DNA of 36,712 bases from Alphaproteobacteria bacterium. Lineage in GTDB: Bacteria; Pseudomonadota; Alphaproteobacteria; Reyranellales; Reyranellaceae. The position numbers were made by a program, and so were the translations under genes. The stretch lies in NCBI GenBank assembly GCA_019235415.1, contig JAFAKN010000162.1, positions 1-36,712 of the forward strand. Reading direction: 5' to 3'. Shown here in pieces: positions 16,334 to 25,100 of the stretch (its first letter is position 1; every line of letters starts with the position of its first letter). Below the pieces are notes generated by a model, which worked only from the letters and a program-made list of their open reading frames with translations, was not told where the DNA came from and searched no databases.

Positions 16334-17749
16334 ATGACGGCCAATGAACCTTATCCGTGGAGCGCCGGCTTCCGTTCCCTCGACGAAGAGCACAGCTATC
16401 GCGTGGAGGACGTCGAGGGCGAGCTACCGGCGCGCCTGCGCGGCAGCCTGTTCCGCAACGGTTCCGGACGGAACGCACTGGGCGGCAAGTGGTTCGCGCA
16501 TTGGTTCGATGGCGACGGCATGATCGTGGCCGTGCGTTTCGACGACCAGGGCATCCATTTCCAGAACCGCTACGTCACGACACGCAACCACCGCGACGAG
16601 ACCCGGGCCGGCCGCATCCTCTATCGCGGCTTCGGCAAGATGGTGCCGGGCGGGGTCCTCGCCAATGCCTTCCGTCCGCTCGCCAACGTGTCGAACACCT
16701 CGGTCGTATTGGAGTACGGGCGCCTGCTGTCGCTGTGGGAAGGCGGCCCGCCCATGGCGCTCGACCCGGCAACTCTGCGGACGCTCGGCATGGAGACCTT
16801 CAATGGCTCGGTCGATGCCTTTTCGGCCCATCCCAAGGTCGATCCCGAGACCGGCGAGCTGTTCAATTTCGGCATCGACTACGGCGCACGCAGCACGCTG
16901 ACGCCCTATCGCCTCAACAAGGGCATCGTGACCCGACTGCCCGTGGTCGACCTGCCCTATCCCGTGATGAACCACGATTTCGTGCTGACCCGTCGCCATA
17001 TGGTGTTCTGCCTCGGGCCCATCGTCGTGGACACGCCGCTCAAGGTTCTGCTGGGCCTGCGCAGCTTCGACAAGGCCCTGCGCTGGGATGGCGGCAAGCC
17101 GACGCTTATCCTGCTGGTGCCGCGCGACGGCAGCGGCAAGTCGCGCATCATCGAGACCGAGCCGTTCTTCCAGTTCCACTTCGCCAACGGCTTCGAGGAG
17201 GACGGCGCGCTCACAATGGACTTCGCGCGCTACCCCGACTATCTCACCATCGGCCAGGCCTTGCGCGATTTCTGGAAGTCGGAGTGGCCGGCCGACGGCA
17301 TGGCCGCCCTGACGCGGCTCCGGCTCGACCTCGCCAGCGGGAAGGTCGATAGCCGGACCTACGACACGGGGCTCGCCAACGAATTCCCGACCATCAACCC
17401 CAAGCGGATCGGCGCCCCCTACCGCTATGCCTATATTCTCTGCAATCCGTCGGACCGCCGGCACGGACTGCAGCAGCAGGTCGCCAAGATCGACTTCGAG
17501 ACCGGCACGGTGCGCCGGCACGAGTTCGGTCCCGATCGCTATCCGGGAGAACCCTTGTTCATCGCCACCGGGGAGGATGGCGAGGACGACGGGGTGATCG
17601 TGACCTTGGTGTTCGACGCGGCGCGCCGGCTGAGCGAGCTCGTCTGCCTCGACGCTCGCGACCCCGCGTCCCGCCCGGTCTTCATCGCCCGGCTCAAGCA
17701 CGCCGTTCCCTTGGGCCTGCACGGCACCTTCACGTCTCGGCTATTCTAG
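16334..17749 (+). CDS. Carotenoid oxygenase family (RPE65/CCD) dioxygenase
   Basis: The 471-residue protein is a seven-blade propeller non-heme iron dioxygenase that cleaves a C=C bond in carotenoids, stilbenes, lignans or similar compounds. All four iron-binding histidines are present: His166 in SAHPKVD, His214 in MNHDFVLT, His282 in FQFHFANGFEE, and His463 in LHGTFTSRLF near the C-terminus. The start region LPARLRGSLFRNGSG and WFDGDGMIVAVRF are also family hallmarks. No carotenoid synthesis genes are nearby, so a catabolic role on plant-derived aromatics is as likely as carotenoid cleavage. Its 3' end overlaps that of the MFS transporter by 20 bases in convergent orientation. Confidence 0.94.
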   Translation: MTANEPYPWSAGFRSLDEEHSYRVEDVEGELPARLRGSLFRNGSGRNALGGKWFAHWFDGDGMIVAVRFDDQGIHFQNRYVTTRNHRDETRAGRILYRGFGKMVPGGVLANAFRPLANVSNTSVVLEYGRLLSLWEGGPPMALDPATLRTLGMETFNGSVDAFSAHPKVDPETGELFNFGIDYGARSTLTPYRLNKGIVTRLPVVDLPYPVMNHDFVLTRRHMVFCLGPIVVDTPLKVLLGLRSFDKALRWDGGKPTLILLVPRDGSGKSRIIETEPFFQFHFANGFEEDGALTMDFARYPDYLTIGQALRDFWKSEWPADGMAALTRLRLDLASGKVDSRTYDTGLANEFPTINPKRIGAPYRYAYILCNPSDRRHGLQQQVAKIDFETGTVRRHEFGPDRYPGEPLFIATGEDGEDDGVIVTLVFDAARRLSELVCLDARDPASRPVFIARLKHAVPLGLHGTFTSRLF

Positions 17750-19004
17750 GAATTCCTTCGGCTCCGGGCCGCGGCCGTCGGGCGGCAAGAGCCGCGACCG
17801 CCGCGAAGACCGACAACACGCCGAACACACTGAGCGATGCAGTGTAGTTGCCGGTCCAATCCCGCAGGCCGCCGGACAGCACGGGACCTACCGCCTGCGC
17901 AATCACCTGCAGCGAAAGCGCCACGCCGCGGATCGCACCGTAGCTCTGCCGGCCAAAGTAGTCGGCCCAGGCGATCGGCAGCAGCGTCAAGATGGCGCCG
18001 ATCCCGGCGCCGAACACGCCGGCGGCCGCATAGGCCTCGACCGGCGAGCGCACGCCGATCAAGCCGAACGTGCCGACGCTCAGGATGACCGCCGCTCCCA
18101 GCATGCCGTAGCGGACCGGCCAGCGCCTGGGCAGGAAGCCGACCGCGAAGCTCGTGATCGCCGAAAGGACCGAGAAAACGCCAATCGCCGTCGCCGCGGC
18201 GAACGGCGCAATGCCGCGTTCGATGAGGTGCGCCGCCTGATGCAGGCTGACGCCCGCCTGCACGGGGAAGACCAGCACGGTGTAGAGCGACAACAGCCAA
18301 AAGGCCCGCGTGCGCATCGCCGCGGCACGGCTGAATTGCGGCTCGACTCGAGCGCCCGCCGATGGCGTACGGTGGTCGGGCTGCAGGCCGAGATCCTCGG
18401 GGCGGCGCACCATCAGCAGCCATACCGGCGCGAAGCCCACGAGCAGGACCGTCCAGCCGACGGCGATCCAGCCGGAGCGCCAGTCGCCGTCGCGCATGGC
18501 GAGCTGGGCGATGATCGGCAGCGCCACGAGGCCCGACATCTGCGCAAGGGTAGCGATGGAGGTCGCCATGGCGCGGCGCGCCACGAACCAGTTGTTCAAC
18601 GCGCTGTACAATCCGAGGTCGAACGGGCCGGCCCAGTTCATGCGCGCGAAGCAGAACAGCAGGTAGAACCAGACGAGCGACTGGGTGAGCGACAGCGCCA
18701 TCGTGGCAAGCCCGGTCCCCAGGACGGCGAGGCACAGGATTAGCCGCGCCCCCTGGCGGTCGACCAGCGGCCCGAGCATCGGCGACAGGAAGGCCGCCAG
18801 CACGCCGCCGAGCGAGACCGCGCCGGCAATCTCGGTACGCGACCATCCGAAGGAGTCGGTCATCGGCACGACGAAGACCGAGAGCACGGCAACGGCCGGA
18901 CCCTGACGGGCAAAGCCCGCCAGACAGATGCAGGCGAGCACGATCCAGCCGTAGAAGAAAGGCAGCCGAGCGGCGAGAAGGCGGGGAACGGCCGGGGCAA
19001 GCAT
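17730..19004 (-). CDS. Major facilitator superfamily transporter
   Basis: The 424-residue protein has about twelve hydrophobic segments in two halves separated by a hydrophilic loop (near residues 205-235, VRRPEDLGLQPD...). The first helix region reads FFYGWIVLACICLAGFA, the inter-helix motif is LGPLVDRQGARLIL (the conserved D-R-x-G type loop), and a PVxxGxxxD-like pattern occurs as VGPVLSGGLRDWTG. This resembles oxalate/formate antiporter-like and monocarboxylate MFS proteins common in proteobacteria. An ATG at 19004 is preferred to a TTG four codons upstream; neither has a strong ribosome site. The convergent overlap with the dioxygenase gene may reflect a linked function such as substrate uptake, but that is only inference. 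Confidence 0.9.
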   Translation of the reverse strand: MLAPAVPRLLAARLPFFYGWIVLACICLAGFARQGPAVAVLSVFVVPMTDSFGWSRTEIAGAVSLGGVLAAFLSPMLGPLVDRQGARLILCLAVLGTGLATMALSLTQSLVWFYLLFCFARMNWAGPFDLGLYSALNNWFVARRAMATSIATLAQMSGLVALPIIAQLAMRDGDWRSGWIAVGWTVLLVGFAPVWLLMVRRPEDLGLQPDHRTPSAGARVEPQFSRAAAMRTRAFWLLSLYTVLVFPVQAGVSLHQAAHLIERGIAPFAAATAIGVFSVLSAITSFAVGFLPRRWPVRYGMLGAAVILSVGTFGLIGVRSPVEAYAAAGVFGAGIGAILTLLPIAWADYFGRQSYGAIRGVALSLQVIAQAVGPVLSGGLRDWTGNYTASLSVFGVLSVFAAVAALAARRPRPGAEGIPRIAET

Positions 19005-19070
19005 CGCCGCGCACAATGCCGGCTCTTGCAGGGCAAGGCGACGGCTTCGACGCAGCGGCGGTCGACAATG

Positions 19071-19137
19071 CTGTCATCCCGAGCGCAGCGAGGGACCCTT
19101 GAGGCAGCAGGAAAGGTCCCTGCTCAGGCTCGATGAG
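19071..19137. repeat. Palindromic repeat family A, copy 3 (decayed)
   Basis: The left arm CTGTCATCCCGAGCGCAGCG is intact, followed by GAGGGACCCTT. The right side AAGGTCCCTGCTCAGGCTCG has lost several pairs, so the hairpin is imperfect. It lies directly next to copy 4, between the EAL gene's 3' end and the MFS gene's 5' end. Confidence 0.65.
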
Positions 19138-19148
19138 TTCACATCCCT

Positions 19149-19265
19149 CCGTCATCCCGACCGGAGGCGAGCGAAGCGAGACGTAGTGGAGGGACCTTTC
19201 TTGGTGTCGCTGCCAACATGAAAGGTCCCTCCACTACGCGCTTCGCGCTCCGGTCGGGATGACGG
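19149..19265. repeat. Palindromic repeat family A, copy 4 (long form)
   Basis: The 117-base inverted repeat has outer arms CCGTCATCCCGACCGGAG / CTCCGGTCGGGATGACGG and a strong inner stem GTAGTGGAGGGACCTTTC / GAAAGGTCCCTCCACTAC. It ends 2 bases before the stop codon of the EAL-domain gene (minus strand) and could terminate it. It is longer than copies 1 and 2 but shares the GTCATCCCGA ends and the GAGGGACC core. Confidence 0.85.
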
Positions 19266-19267
19266 GA

Positions 19268-20470
19268 CTAGGTATGATCGCCTGGTGCCCTGTAGTAGCG
19301 GCCGCGCGCGGCCATGCGGTCGACCCAGCCGGTGAGCTGGTCTGCCGGCATGGGGCGGGCGAGCAGGAACCCCTGCCCGTAGTCGCAGCCGAGGTGCTCG
19401 AGCTCTTTCCACTGCTGCTCGGTCTCGATGCCTTCGCCGGTGAGCGAGAATTGCTCGCGGCGGGCCAGCGCGACCAGCATCGTGACGATGTCGTGCCCCT
19501 CCCGCCCACCGGCGTCGAGCTTGGCGACCAGCCAGCGGTCGACCTTGAGGTCGCTGAACGGGTAGTAGCGCAGCCGCTCGAGGTCGGAAAAGCCGACGCC
19601 ATAGTCGTCCATCGAAACTTCCACGCCCGCCTCGCGCAACCGCGACAGCAGAGCGCGCGCGACCGGCGGGTTGATGGCCGCCTCCGTCTCGGTGATCTCC
19701 AACATCAAATGGCGCGGCTCGCCGTTCTTCTCCTGCAGCAAGGCCAGGATATCGTCGGCGGTCTTCAGCGAGGCGAGGAACAGCGCCGAGATGTTGACCG
19801 ATACCGCCAGCGTCAGGCCAGACCTCTTCCAGGCGACCTGCTGGTCGATCGCGCGCGACAGAACCTCCCAGGTCAGCGGGGTGATGGAGTCGGCCCGCTC
19901 GAACATGCTGATGAACCGTACCGGCCTGATCAGCCCGTGCTGCGGATGCTGCCAGCGCACCAGCGCCTCGGCGCGGCGCAGCGTCCGATCGGTCATGGCA
20001 ACGATCGGTTGATAGTGCACGACGATCTCCTCGCTCGGTATGGTCTCGACGTGGCCGAGCGAGGGATCGAGGTCCAGCAGATTTCCCTCCCGCGGCGGCA
20101 AGCTGCCCAGCAGCTGGCGCAGCTTCGGGAGCGACAGTGGCCTTCGCAGCAATCCGACCGGTTCGAGACCGCCTTGCGCGGCGGCGCGACGGACATGATC
20201 GGCCACCGCGGGAGCCGACTCGCCGACCAGTAGGGTGCGCGGCCGCACGTGCTGCCCGGCCAGAAGCTCGACAGTCTGCAGACAGACATCCTCGCCCAAG
20301 CCGAGATCGAGAATCAGCCAGTCGAAGCCGTACCGCCTCAGGAGTCGCGGCAAGTCGCCGGGGCCGCGCGCAGATCGCACCGAAAACCCCACGCTCATGG
20401 CTCGCTCGACGAGTTCTTCCCGGAAGTCGTCGTCATCGCACACCACCAGCGAGCGGAACCTGTTGGGCAC
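19268..20470 (-). CDS. Receiver-like plus EAL-domain cyclic-di-GMP phosphodiesterase
   Basis: The 400-residue protein has an N-terminal receiver-like domain (about 1-125) and a C-terminal EAL domain (about 145-390). In the receiver, the acidic cluster VVCDDDDF and a phospho-acceptor candidate Asp55 (LILDLGLGE) are present, but the conserved lysine before proline is Arg (LLRRPLS, about residues 107-113). The EAL domain keeps the catalytic set: EAL at 168-170, Asn226 (SVNIS), Glu258 (LEITE), Asp288-Asp289 (MDDYG), Lys309 (LKVDR), Glu346 (GEGIE) and Gln366 (GQGF). Active hydrolysis of c-di-GMP is therefore likely. The start is a GTG at 20468-20470. It lies 142 bases downstream of the cellulose operon's last gene in the same orientation. 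Confidence 0.92.
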   Translation of the reverse strand: MPNRFRSLVVCDDDDFREELVERAMSVGFSVRSARGPGDLPRLLRRYGFDWLILDLGLGEDVCLQTVELLAGQHVRPRTLLVGESAPAVADHVRRAAAQGGLEPVGLLRRPLSLPKLRQLLGSLPPREGNLLDLDPSLGHVETIPSEEIVVHYQPIVAMTDRTLRRAEALVRWQHPQHGLIRPVRFISMFERADSITPLTWEVLSRAIDQQVAWKRSGLTLAVSVNISALFLASLKTADDILALLQEKNGEPRHLMLEITETEAAINPPVARALLSRLREAGVEVSMDDYGVGFSDLERLRYYPFSDLKVDRWLVAKLDAGGREGHDIVTMLVALARREQFSLTGEGIETEQQWKELEHLGCDYGQGFLLARPMPADQLTGWVDRMAARGRYYRAPGDHT

Positions 20471-20569
20471 GGGTGGCCTAGGCGGCTAAGGACAAAGCGC
20501 GGCTCGGGCGACAACGAGCGGCTGCAGCATCAGTTCCGGCAAGACTCCAATACGTGTGCATTCCTTGTG

Positions 20570-20598
20570 AGATTATCGTCTTGTGGTTTAGATAACAA
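20570..20598 (-). promoter_or_regulatory. Possible sigma-70-like promoter for the EAL gene
   Basis: On the minus strand TTGTTA (20593-20598) is followed after 17 bases by TAATCT (20570-20575); the overlapping GATAAT is a better -10 match at 15-base spacing. The short stretch is clearly AT-rich for this genome and lies in the 142-base gap between bcsZ and the EAL gene. This would allow expression independent of the bcs operon. Confidence 0.3.
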
Positions 20599-20612
20599 CT
20601 TGCCGCGCTCGC

Positions 20613-21656
20613 CTACGGCCGGCTGGCAGACGGCGCCTCGCGGGCGGCGATGTTCGACAGAAGCTTGAGGCTCGCAGAATAGTAGTCGTCGCCTTCGATC
20701 ACGCCGGCGACGGGCGGATCCGTCTTGAAACCCTCGCCCACGAACTGGCACAGGGCGAAGATCGCCGTGTAACCGCCCGGCGCGGGAAACGGCGCAATCC
20801 CTCCGTCGCGCAAATTGATCCAGGCGGGCGGCTTGCCGCCGAACTGGGGCGCGCGCCACAGCGCGAGAAAGCGGCCAAGACGCGGGCCTTCATTGTGCCA
20901 GGCGAGGTAGAGCGGGATGCGAACGGCATCGAAGCCGAAATGCGGCGGCCAGCCCTCGGCGATCCTGAGGTCACGCTCGCCGACCAGCAGCCAATCGGGC
21001 GGCAAGTGAAAGGTGCCGAACTCCGCCTTGTCGAGCAGCGACAGGCCATCGGTCTGCAGGCGCTTCCAGTCGCCGGCGTGCTCGCCGCCCATGCTCGCGA
21101 AGGAGGCGATGGCCGGCCACACATAGTACGACAGGTTCACGACGTGCCCATCTTTCCGGGCAAACCCTTGTATCCCCGGCAGGAGGGTCAGCTTGCCCTG
21201 AAGTTCGACGAGCAGGTGCTGCGCAATGGCGTTGCGGATGTCCTGCGACTGCGCCGCCAGCCGCGGGTCGTCCCAGCGCTTGGCGGCGCGTGCCAGCGCC
21301 CAGGCGATCAGGATGTCGCCATCCGCTGCGTTGTTCTTGTCGGCGACATGGTTCTTGTCCTTCGCCGACCAGCGCCACGAGAACAAGCCATCGGGCCGCC
21401 GCAGGGTGGACGCCGTCCACTCCCACAGCTTCTGGAAGGTTTCCCGGTCGTCGTTGTCCTCGGCGAACAACATGCCCCAACCCTGACTTTCGGTATGGCT
21501 GACATCCTCGTTGCCGGTATCGGCAATGCGCTCGCCGTCGCGCAAGAACCTCCTCTTGAACAGCGTCCAGTTGTCCGGGTCTGCGGCGCGCACGGAGACG
21601 GGCTGCAGCGCCAGAGCCGCGAGGCCCGCGCACATTTGCAAAAAACTGCGCCTCAT
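20613..21656 (-). CDS. bcsZ: Glycoside hydrolase family 8 endo-beta-1,4-glucanase (BcsZ)
   Basis: The 347-residue protein starts with a Sec signal peptide (MRRSFLQMCAGLAALALQPV, cleavage probably after SVRA) and is a periplasmic GH8 cellulase. Catalytic motifs are DVSHTESQGWGML, with the acid Glu56, and HFGFDAVRIPLYLAW, with the conserved Asp243; the NAADGDILIAWAL segment carries the other conserved acidic pair near residue 112. In bcs operons BcsZ trims nascent cellulose during export and is needed for proper fibre formation. The ATG overlaps the bcsD stop codon (ATGA), so it is coupled to the operon as its last gene. Length is near that of E. coli BcsZ. Confidence 0.94.
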   Translation of the reverse strand: MRRSFLQMCAGLAALALQPVSVRAADPDNWTLFKRRFLRDGERIADTGNEDVSHTESQGWGMLFAEDNDDRETFQKLWEWTASTLRRPDGLFSWRWSAKDKNHVADKNNAADGDILIAWALARAAKRWDDPRLAAQSQDIRNAIAQHLLVELQGKLTLLPGIQGFARKDGHVVNLSYYVWPAIASFASMGGEHAGDWKRLQTDGLSLLDKAEFGTFHLPPDWLLVGERDLRIAEGWPPHFGFDAVRIPLYLAWHNEGPRLGRFLALWRAPQFGGKPPAWINLRDGGIAPFPAPGGYTAIFALCQFVGEGFKTDPPVAGVIEGDDYYSASLKLLSNIAAREAPSASRP

Positions 21657-22150
21657 GGCTGGACCGCAGTGGTCCGTTCGTAGCGGAAGACCAGCGGCGG
21701 GTAGACGCCCTGTCCGCGCTCTATCAGACGCATCGCCAGGCCCGGCCGGGAAGCCTGGGCGCGCAGCCAGCCGTCGAGCAAGGCTTCGAGAATGGCGGCG
21801 AAGGCGGTCTGGGCCTCGACCCCGTCGAAACAGGGATAACCCATGACGACAAACTCGAGCGCCCTGTCGGCTTCGTAGACCTCGACCTGGCCCCAATCCA
21901 GGGTGGCCAGGCCGGCATTCATGGCCGCCTTCAGCTCCGCAAGCGACGAACAAGCGGGCACCGGCTGCTCCTTCGCCAGCGACGCACCAATGCCGGCCAG
22001 GACGCGCAGCGCCAACTCGTCGCCCGCCAGCTCTGAAAGGCTGGCGCCCAAAGCTTCCATGAAGGCGCGCCACTGCGGCGGGCACGATCGCTTGGCGGCG
22101 ACGACCAGCGTCGTTCCCTCGATTGCACTCTTCGCCGGACGACCCGTCAT
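21653..22150 (-). CDS. bcsD: Cellulose synthase subunit D (BcsD-like)
   Basis: The 165-residue protein has no signal peptide and matches BcsD in size, position and pattern: WRAFMEALGASLSELAGDEL at the start, LAELKAAMNAGLATLDWGQV in the middle (compare the N-x-x-x-x-x-x-x-x-W-G segment of Komagataeibacter BcsD), and PPLVFRYERT near the end. In acetic acid bacteria BcsD forms a periplasmic or cytoplasmic octameric ring that helps crystallise glucan bundles. Its presence marks a type I-like bcs operon. The start ATG at 22150 lies 23 bases after bcsC; the frame is open further upstream but that part runs through bcsC. Assignment rests on context plus weak sequence resemblance. Confidence 0.8.
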   Translation of the reverse strand: MTGRPAKSAIEGTTLVVAAKRSCPPQWRAFMEALGASLSELAGDELALRVLAGIGASLAKEQPVPACSSLAELKAAMNAGLATLDWGQVEVYEADRALEFVVMGYPCFDGVEAQTAFAAILEALLDGWLRAQASRPGLAMRLIERGQGVYPPLVFRYERTTAVQP

Positions 22151-22173
22151 GCAAACCCGCTTTGGAACCGCGG

Positions 22174-25100
22174 CTAGTTTATAGCGCTCCGAACGAACAA
22201 CAGGATAGTGCCCTGGTCGTACTGGTAGGAGTTGTCGAAGTTCGCCTTGCCGCCGATCGAGGTACGGTCGTTGACGGCGTATTCGAAGCCCAAGCGCAGG
22301 GCGAAGGCGAGGCTGGTCGTGTTGGTCGTGAGATAGACCGGAAGGGTGTTGTTGGTCGTCGCGGCAAGGTTGGCGGCGTTCTGCAGCGTGTAGCTGGTGG
22401 GAAAAAACGGCGATGCGTTCTGCTGGATGTTCTGCACGCCGATCGCCCCGCCGGCATTGTACTTGAACTTGCCGACGGCGTCGTTCCAGTCGATCGGGAT
22501 CGTGAGGCTGTAGAAGGCCTGTGGGCTGAAATACCCGCCCTGTCCGAGCGTGAACTGGCTGAGGTTCTGGTTGTAGGACAGGTACGTTCCCGACAGGCCG
22601 ATCTTCAGTTCCTGATTCTCCTCCTTCACGGCACGGTAGTAGCCGCCCGCGGTCAGCTCGTACGACTGGTTGGGTGCAACGTTGGTGCCGGTATAGTTGC
22701 CGTAGGCGAACTTGGCGTAGATGCCCAGCATGCCGTCGTCGTAGCTGCCGATCGTCTCGGCGCCGGCCCGCAGCACGCCGCCCCACGTGGTGTTGGTGAT
22801 CGGGTCGGTGGTGCCGGCGTAGGACAACAGCGAATCGGTCACCGGCCGGCGCGAGGCCTCCAGCCTCAGGTTGAAGGTGTCGCCGAGCGGCTGGTTCCAC
22901 GCGACGCCGCCCACGACGTTGCTGACCGGAAAGCCGAGCGGCGTGCTGCCGACGTCGAGGCTGAGCCGGCCCCATTCGAAGCCAAGGTCGAGTGCGGCAC
23001 CCGCGGCGCTGGTCGATCCCGGCCCCTGGAAGAAATTGGAGTTGGGCAGAATGGCGTTAGCGCCGAACTGCGCCAGGGTCGAGTTTGACGGCACCGGGCC
23101 CGAGCTCAGCGTCACCGGCATCACGAGCGGGATCATCGCGGCGTTGCCGATCGGTATGCGCATCTTGAGCGGCACGTTGAATTCGGTGAGCTGGCCGAAG
23201 CCCGATTGGCCGTTGCGGCCGCGGAAGCCGATGCCCGCGTCGATTACCGGAGAGGTCGCGCGCTTGAGCGCAACGAGCTCGCGATTGATTTCGCGGCCGA
23301 GCGGGTCGGCGTCGCCGGGAGAGGCGGATGGGCCGCCCGGAGGGGCCACCAGCGGCCCCAGCCCTGTGGGCGGCGCGCCGGCCGGCGGGGTGTAGGGCCC
23401 AGGCGTTGCCGGCACTGTAACGGACGGTGCCGTCGGTGCGGTGACGCCGCTGCTGGCGAAGCCCGAATCGCCTGGCCGACGCAGCGGCACCAGCGGGCTC
23501 TGCGCGACCTGAACGGGTGCGGCCACCGGTGCGGCTTGCGCGATCTCGGTGAGGGACACCGTCTGGCGGCGCGGCGGCGCTGCCTGCGAGGTAAGAACCG
23601 CGGGGACCGCCAGCGGCACGCGAGGCTCGATCGACAGCACCTCCGGCGCCGAAGTCGTCGCGGGTGGGGGTTGCGTCGACGGTTGCTGGGGCCGGCGCGC
23701 GGCGACCCGGCGTTCGAATTCGGCCATCGTTTCGCCGTCGGCGTTGCGCCCGTCGGGGTTGAGCGACACCATCTCCACCGCGTCGCCCATGGCAATGACA
23801 CGGCCGTCGCCGACCTTGCCCTCGCTTTCCGCGACGCTGACCGGCTGCTCACGCGGTGCTGCGGAGAGGGGCGCGGACCCGGCGTCGCTCTGGCGCATGC
23901 CGCGATTGAGCTGCAGCGCGGTCTCCAGCGCGCGCCGGGCACCGCTGGTGTCACCCTGCGCCTTCAGCAATCGCGCCTGCACCATGTACAGCCGCGGATC
24001 CTGCGGTTGCAGCCGCATCGCCTCGGCCAGCCACACCTTGGCCCGCTCGTACTTCTTGAGATCGATGGCGATGTTGACCGCTTCCTGCAAGGTCGCGGCA
24101 TCGGCCGGGCGCGACACCATGATGCCGTCGAGCACCTGGATCGCTTCCTCGCTGTAGCCCGAGTCCTTGTAGACGCGGGCCAGCGCCAAACGCGCCGCGA
24201 CGCCGGGCGCGGCGCCCGAGACGTAAGGCACGAGGACGTCGTAGGCGGCGCCGAGGTTCTTCTGCTCGCGCAGCCGATCCGCCTGACGGATGGCGAGCGA
24301 CTCCTGCAAGCCGACGACGTCGCGGCTGGCCGTTCCCGTGCCGCGCGACATGCGTGCCAGCACGCTGTTGGCCTCGCTGTCCTGGCCGGCCTCCATCGAG
24401 GCGTAGAACATAAGCCGCATCGTGTCGGACGACAGGTCGTTGCGCGCCATCAGCCGGCGCACGATCGCCATCGCCTGCGCCTTCTCGCCGATCTTGGCGA
24501 GCGACAGCGCCGAGTTGGCCAGCTGCACGGTCGTCGCCTTGGGGTCGTTGGCGCGCGAAATGATGGTGGCGCGCGCGGCTGCGTCGCCCGCCTTGGCGGC
24601 GGCGACGAGCGCATCGGTGTCGCCCGCGGTCCGGAGGTCGTTGCGCAGGGCATTCATTCGGGCCGAGCGCTGATTGGGAGGAATCTGGTCGAGCAGCGCC
24701 ACCGCCTCGCCGGTACGCTGCTGCTCCGAATAATAGACCGCCGCCGCGAACAGGCTTTCGGGCCGGCCGCTGGCCACAAGTTCATCGATCAGCGGCTGCG
24801 CCTCGGCGACGCGACCCTGGCTCGCAAGAACCTTGGCGAGCTCGTACTTGGCCCACGGGTCGGACGGCTCCATCTGGATGGATTGGCGATAAAGCGCCTC
24901 GGCACGGTCGGGCTGCGACCGCTCCAGCCCCTTGGCCTGGACGCGCAGGCTGGCCGCCGCCGCTTGCGCGCCGTCAGCCTGGATCCTGTTGCGTGTCGTG
25001 GCGTCAAGATTGGCCAGCAACGGCTCGCTTCGCGTGTCACGCCCCTGCGACGTCAGCACCTGATACAGCCCGACCAGGGCGTCCCGGTTGGCCGGATCGC

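Noticed and set aside
19149-19265. Regularly repeated palindromes considered as a CRISPR-like or attachment structure
   Set aside because: Only single elements of varying length occur, without regular spacers, cas genes, integrase or tRNA target.
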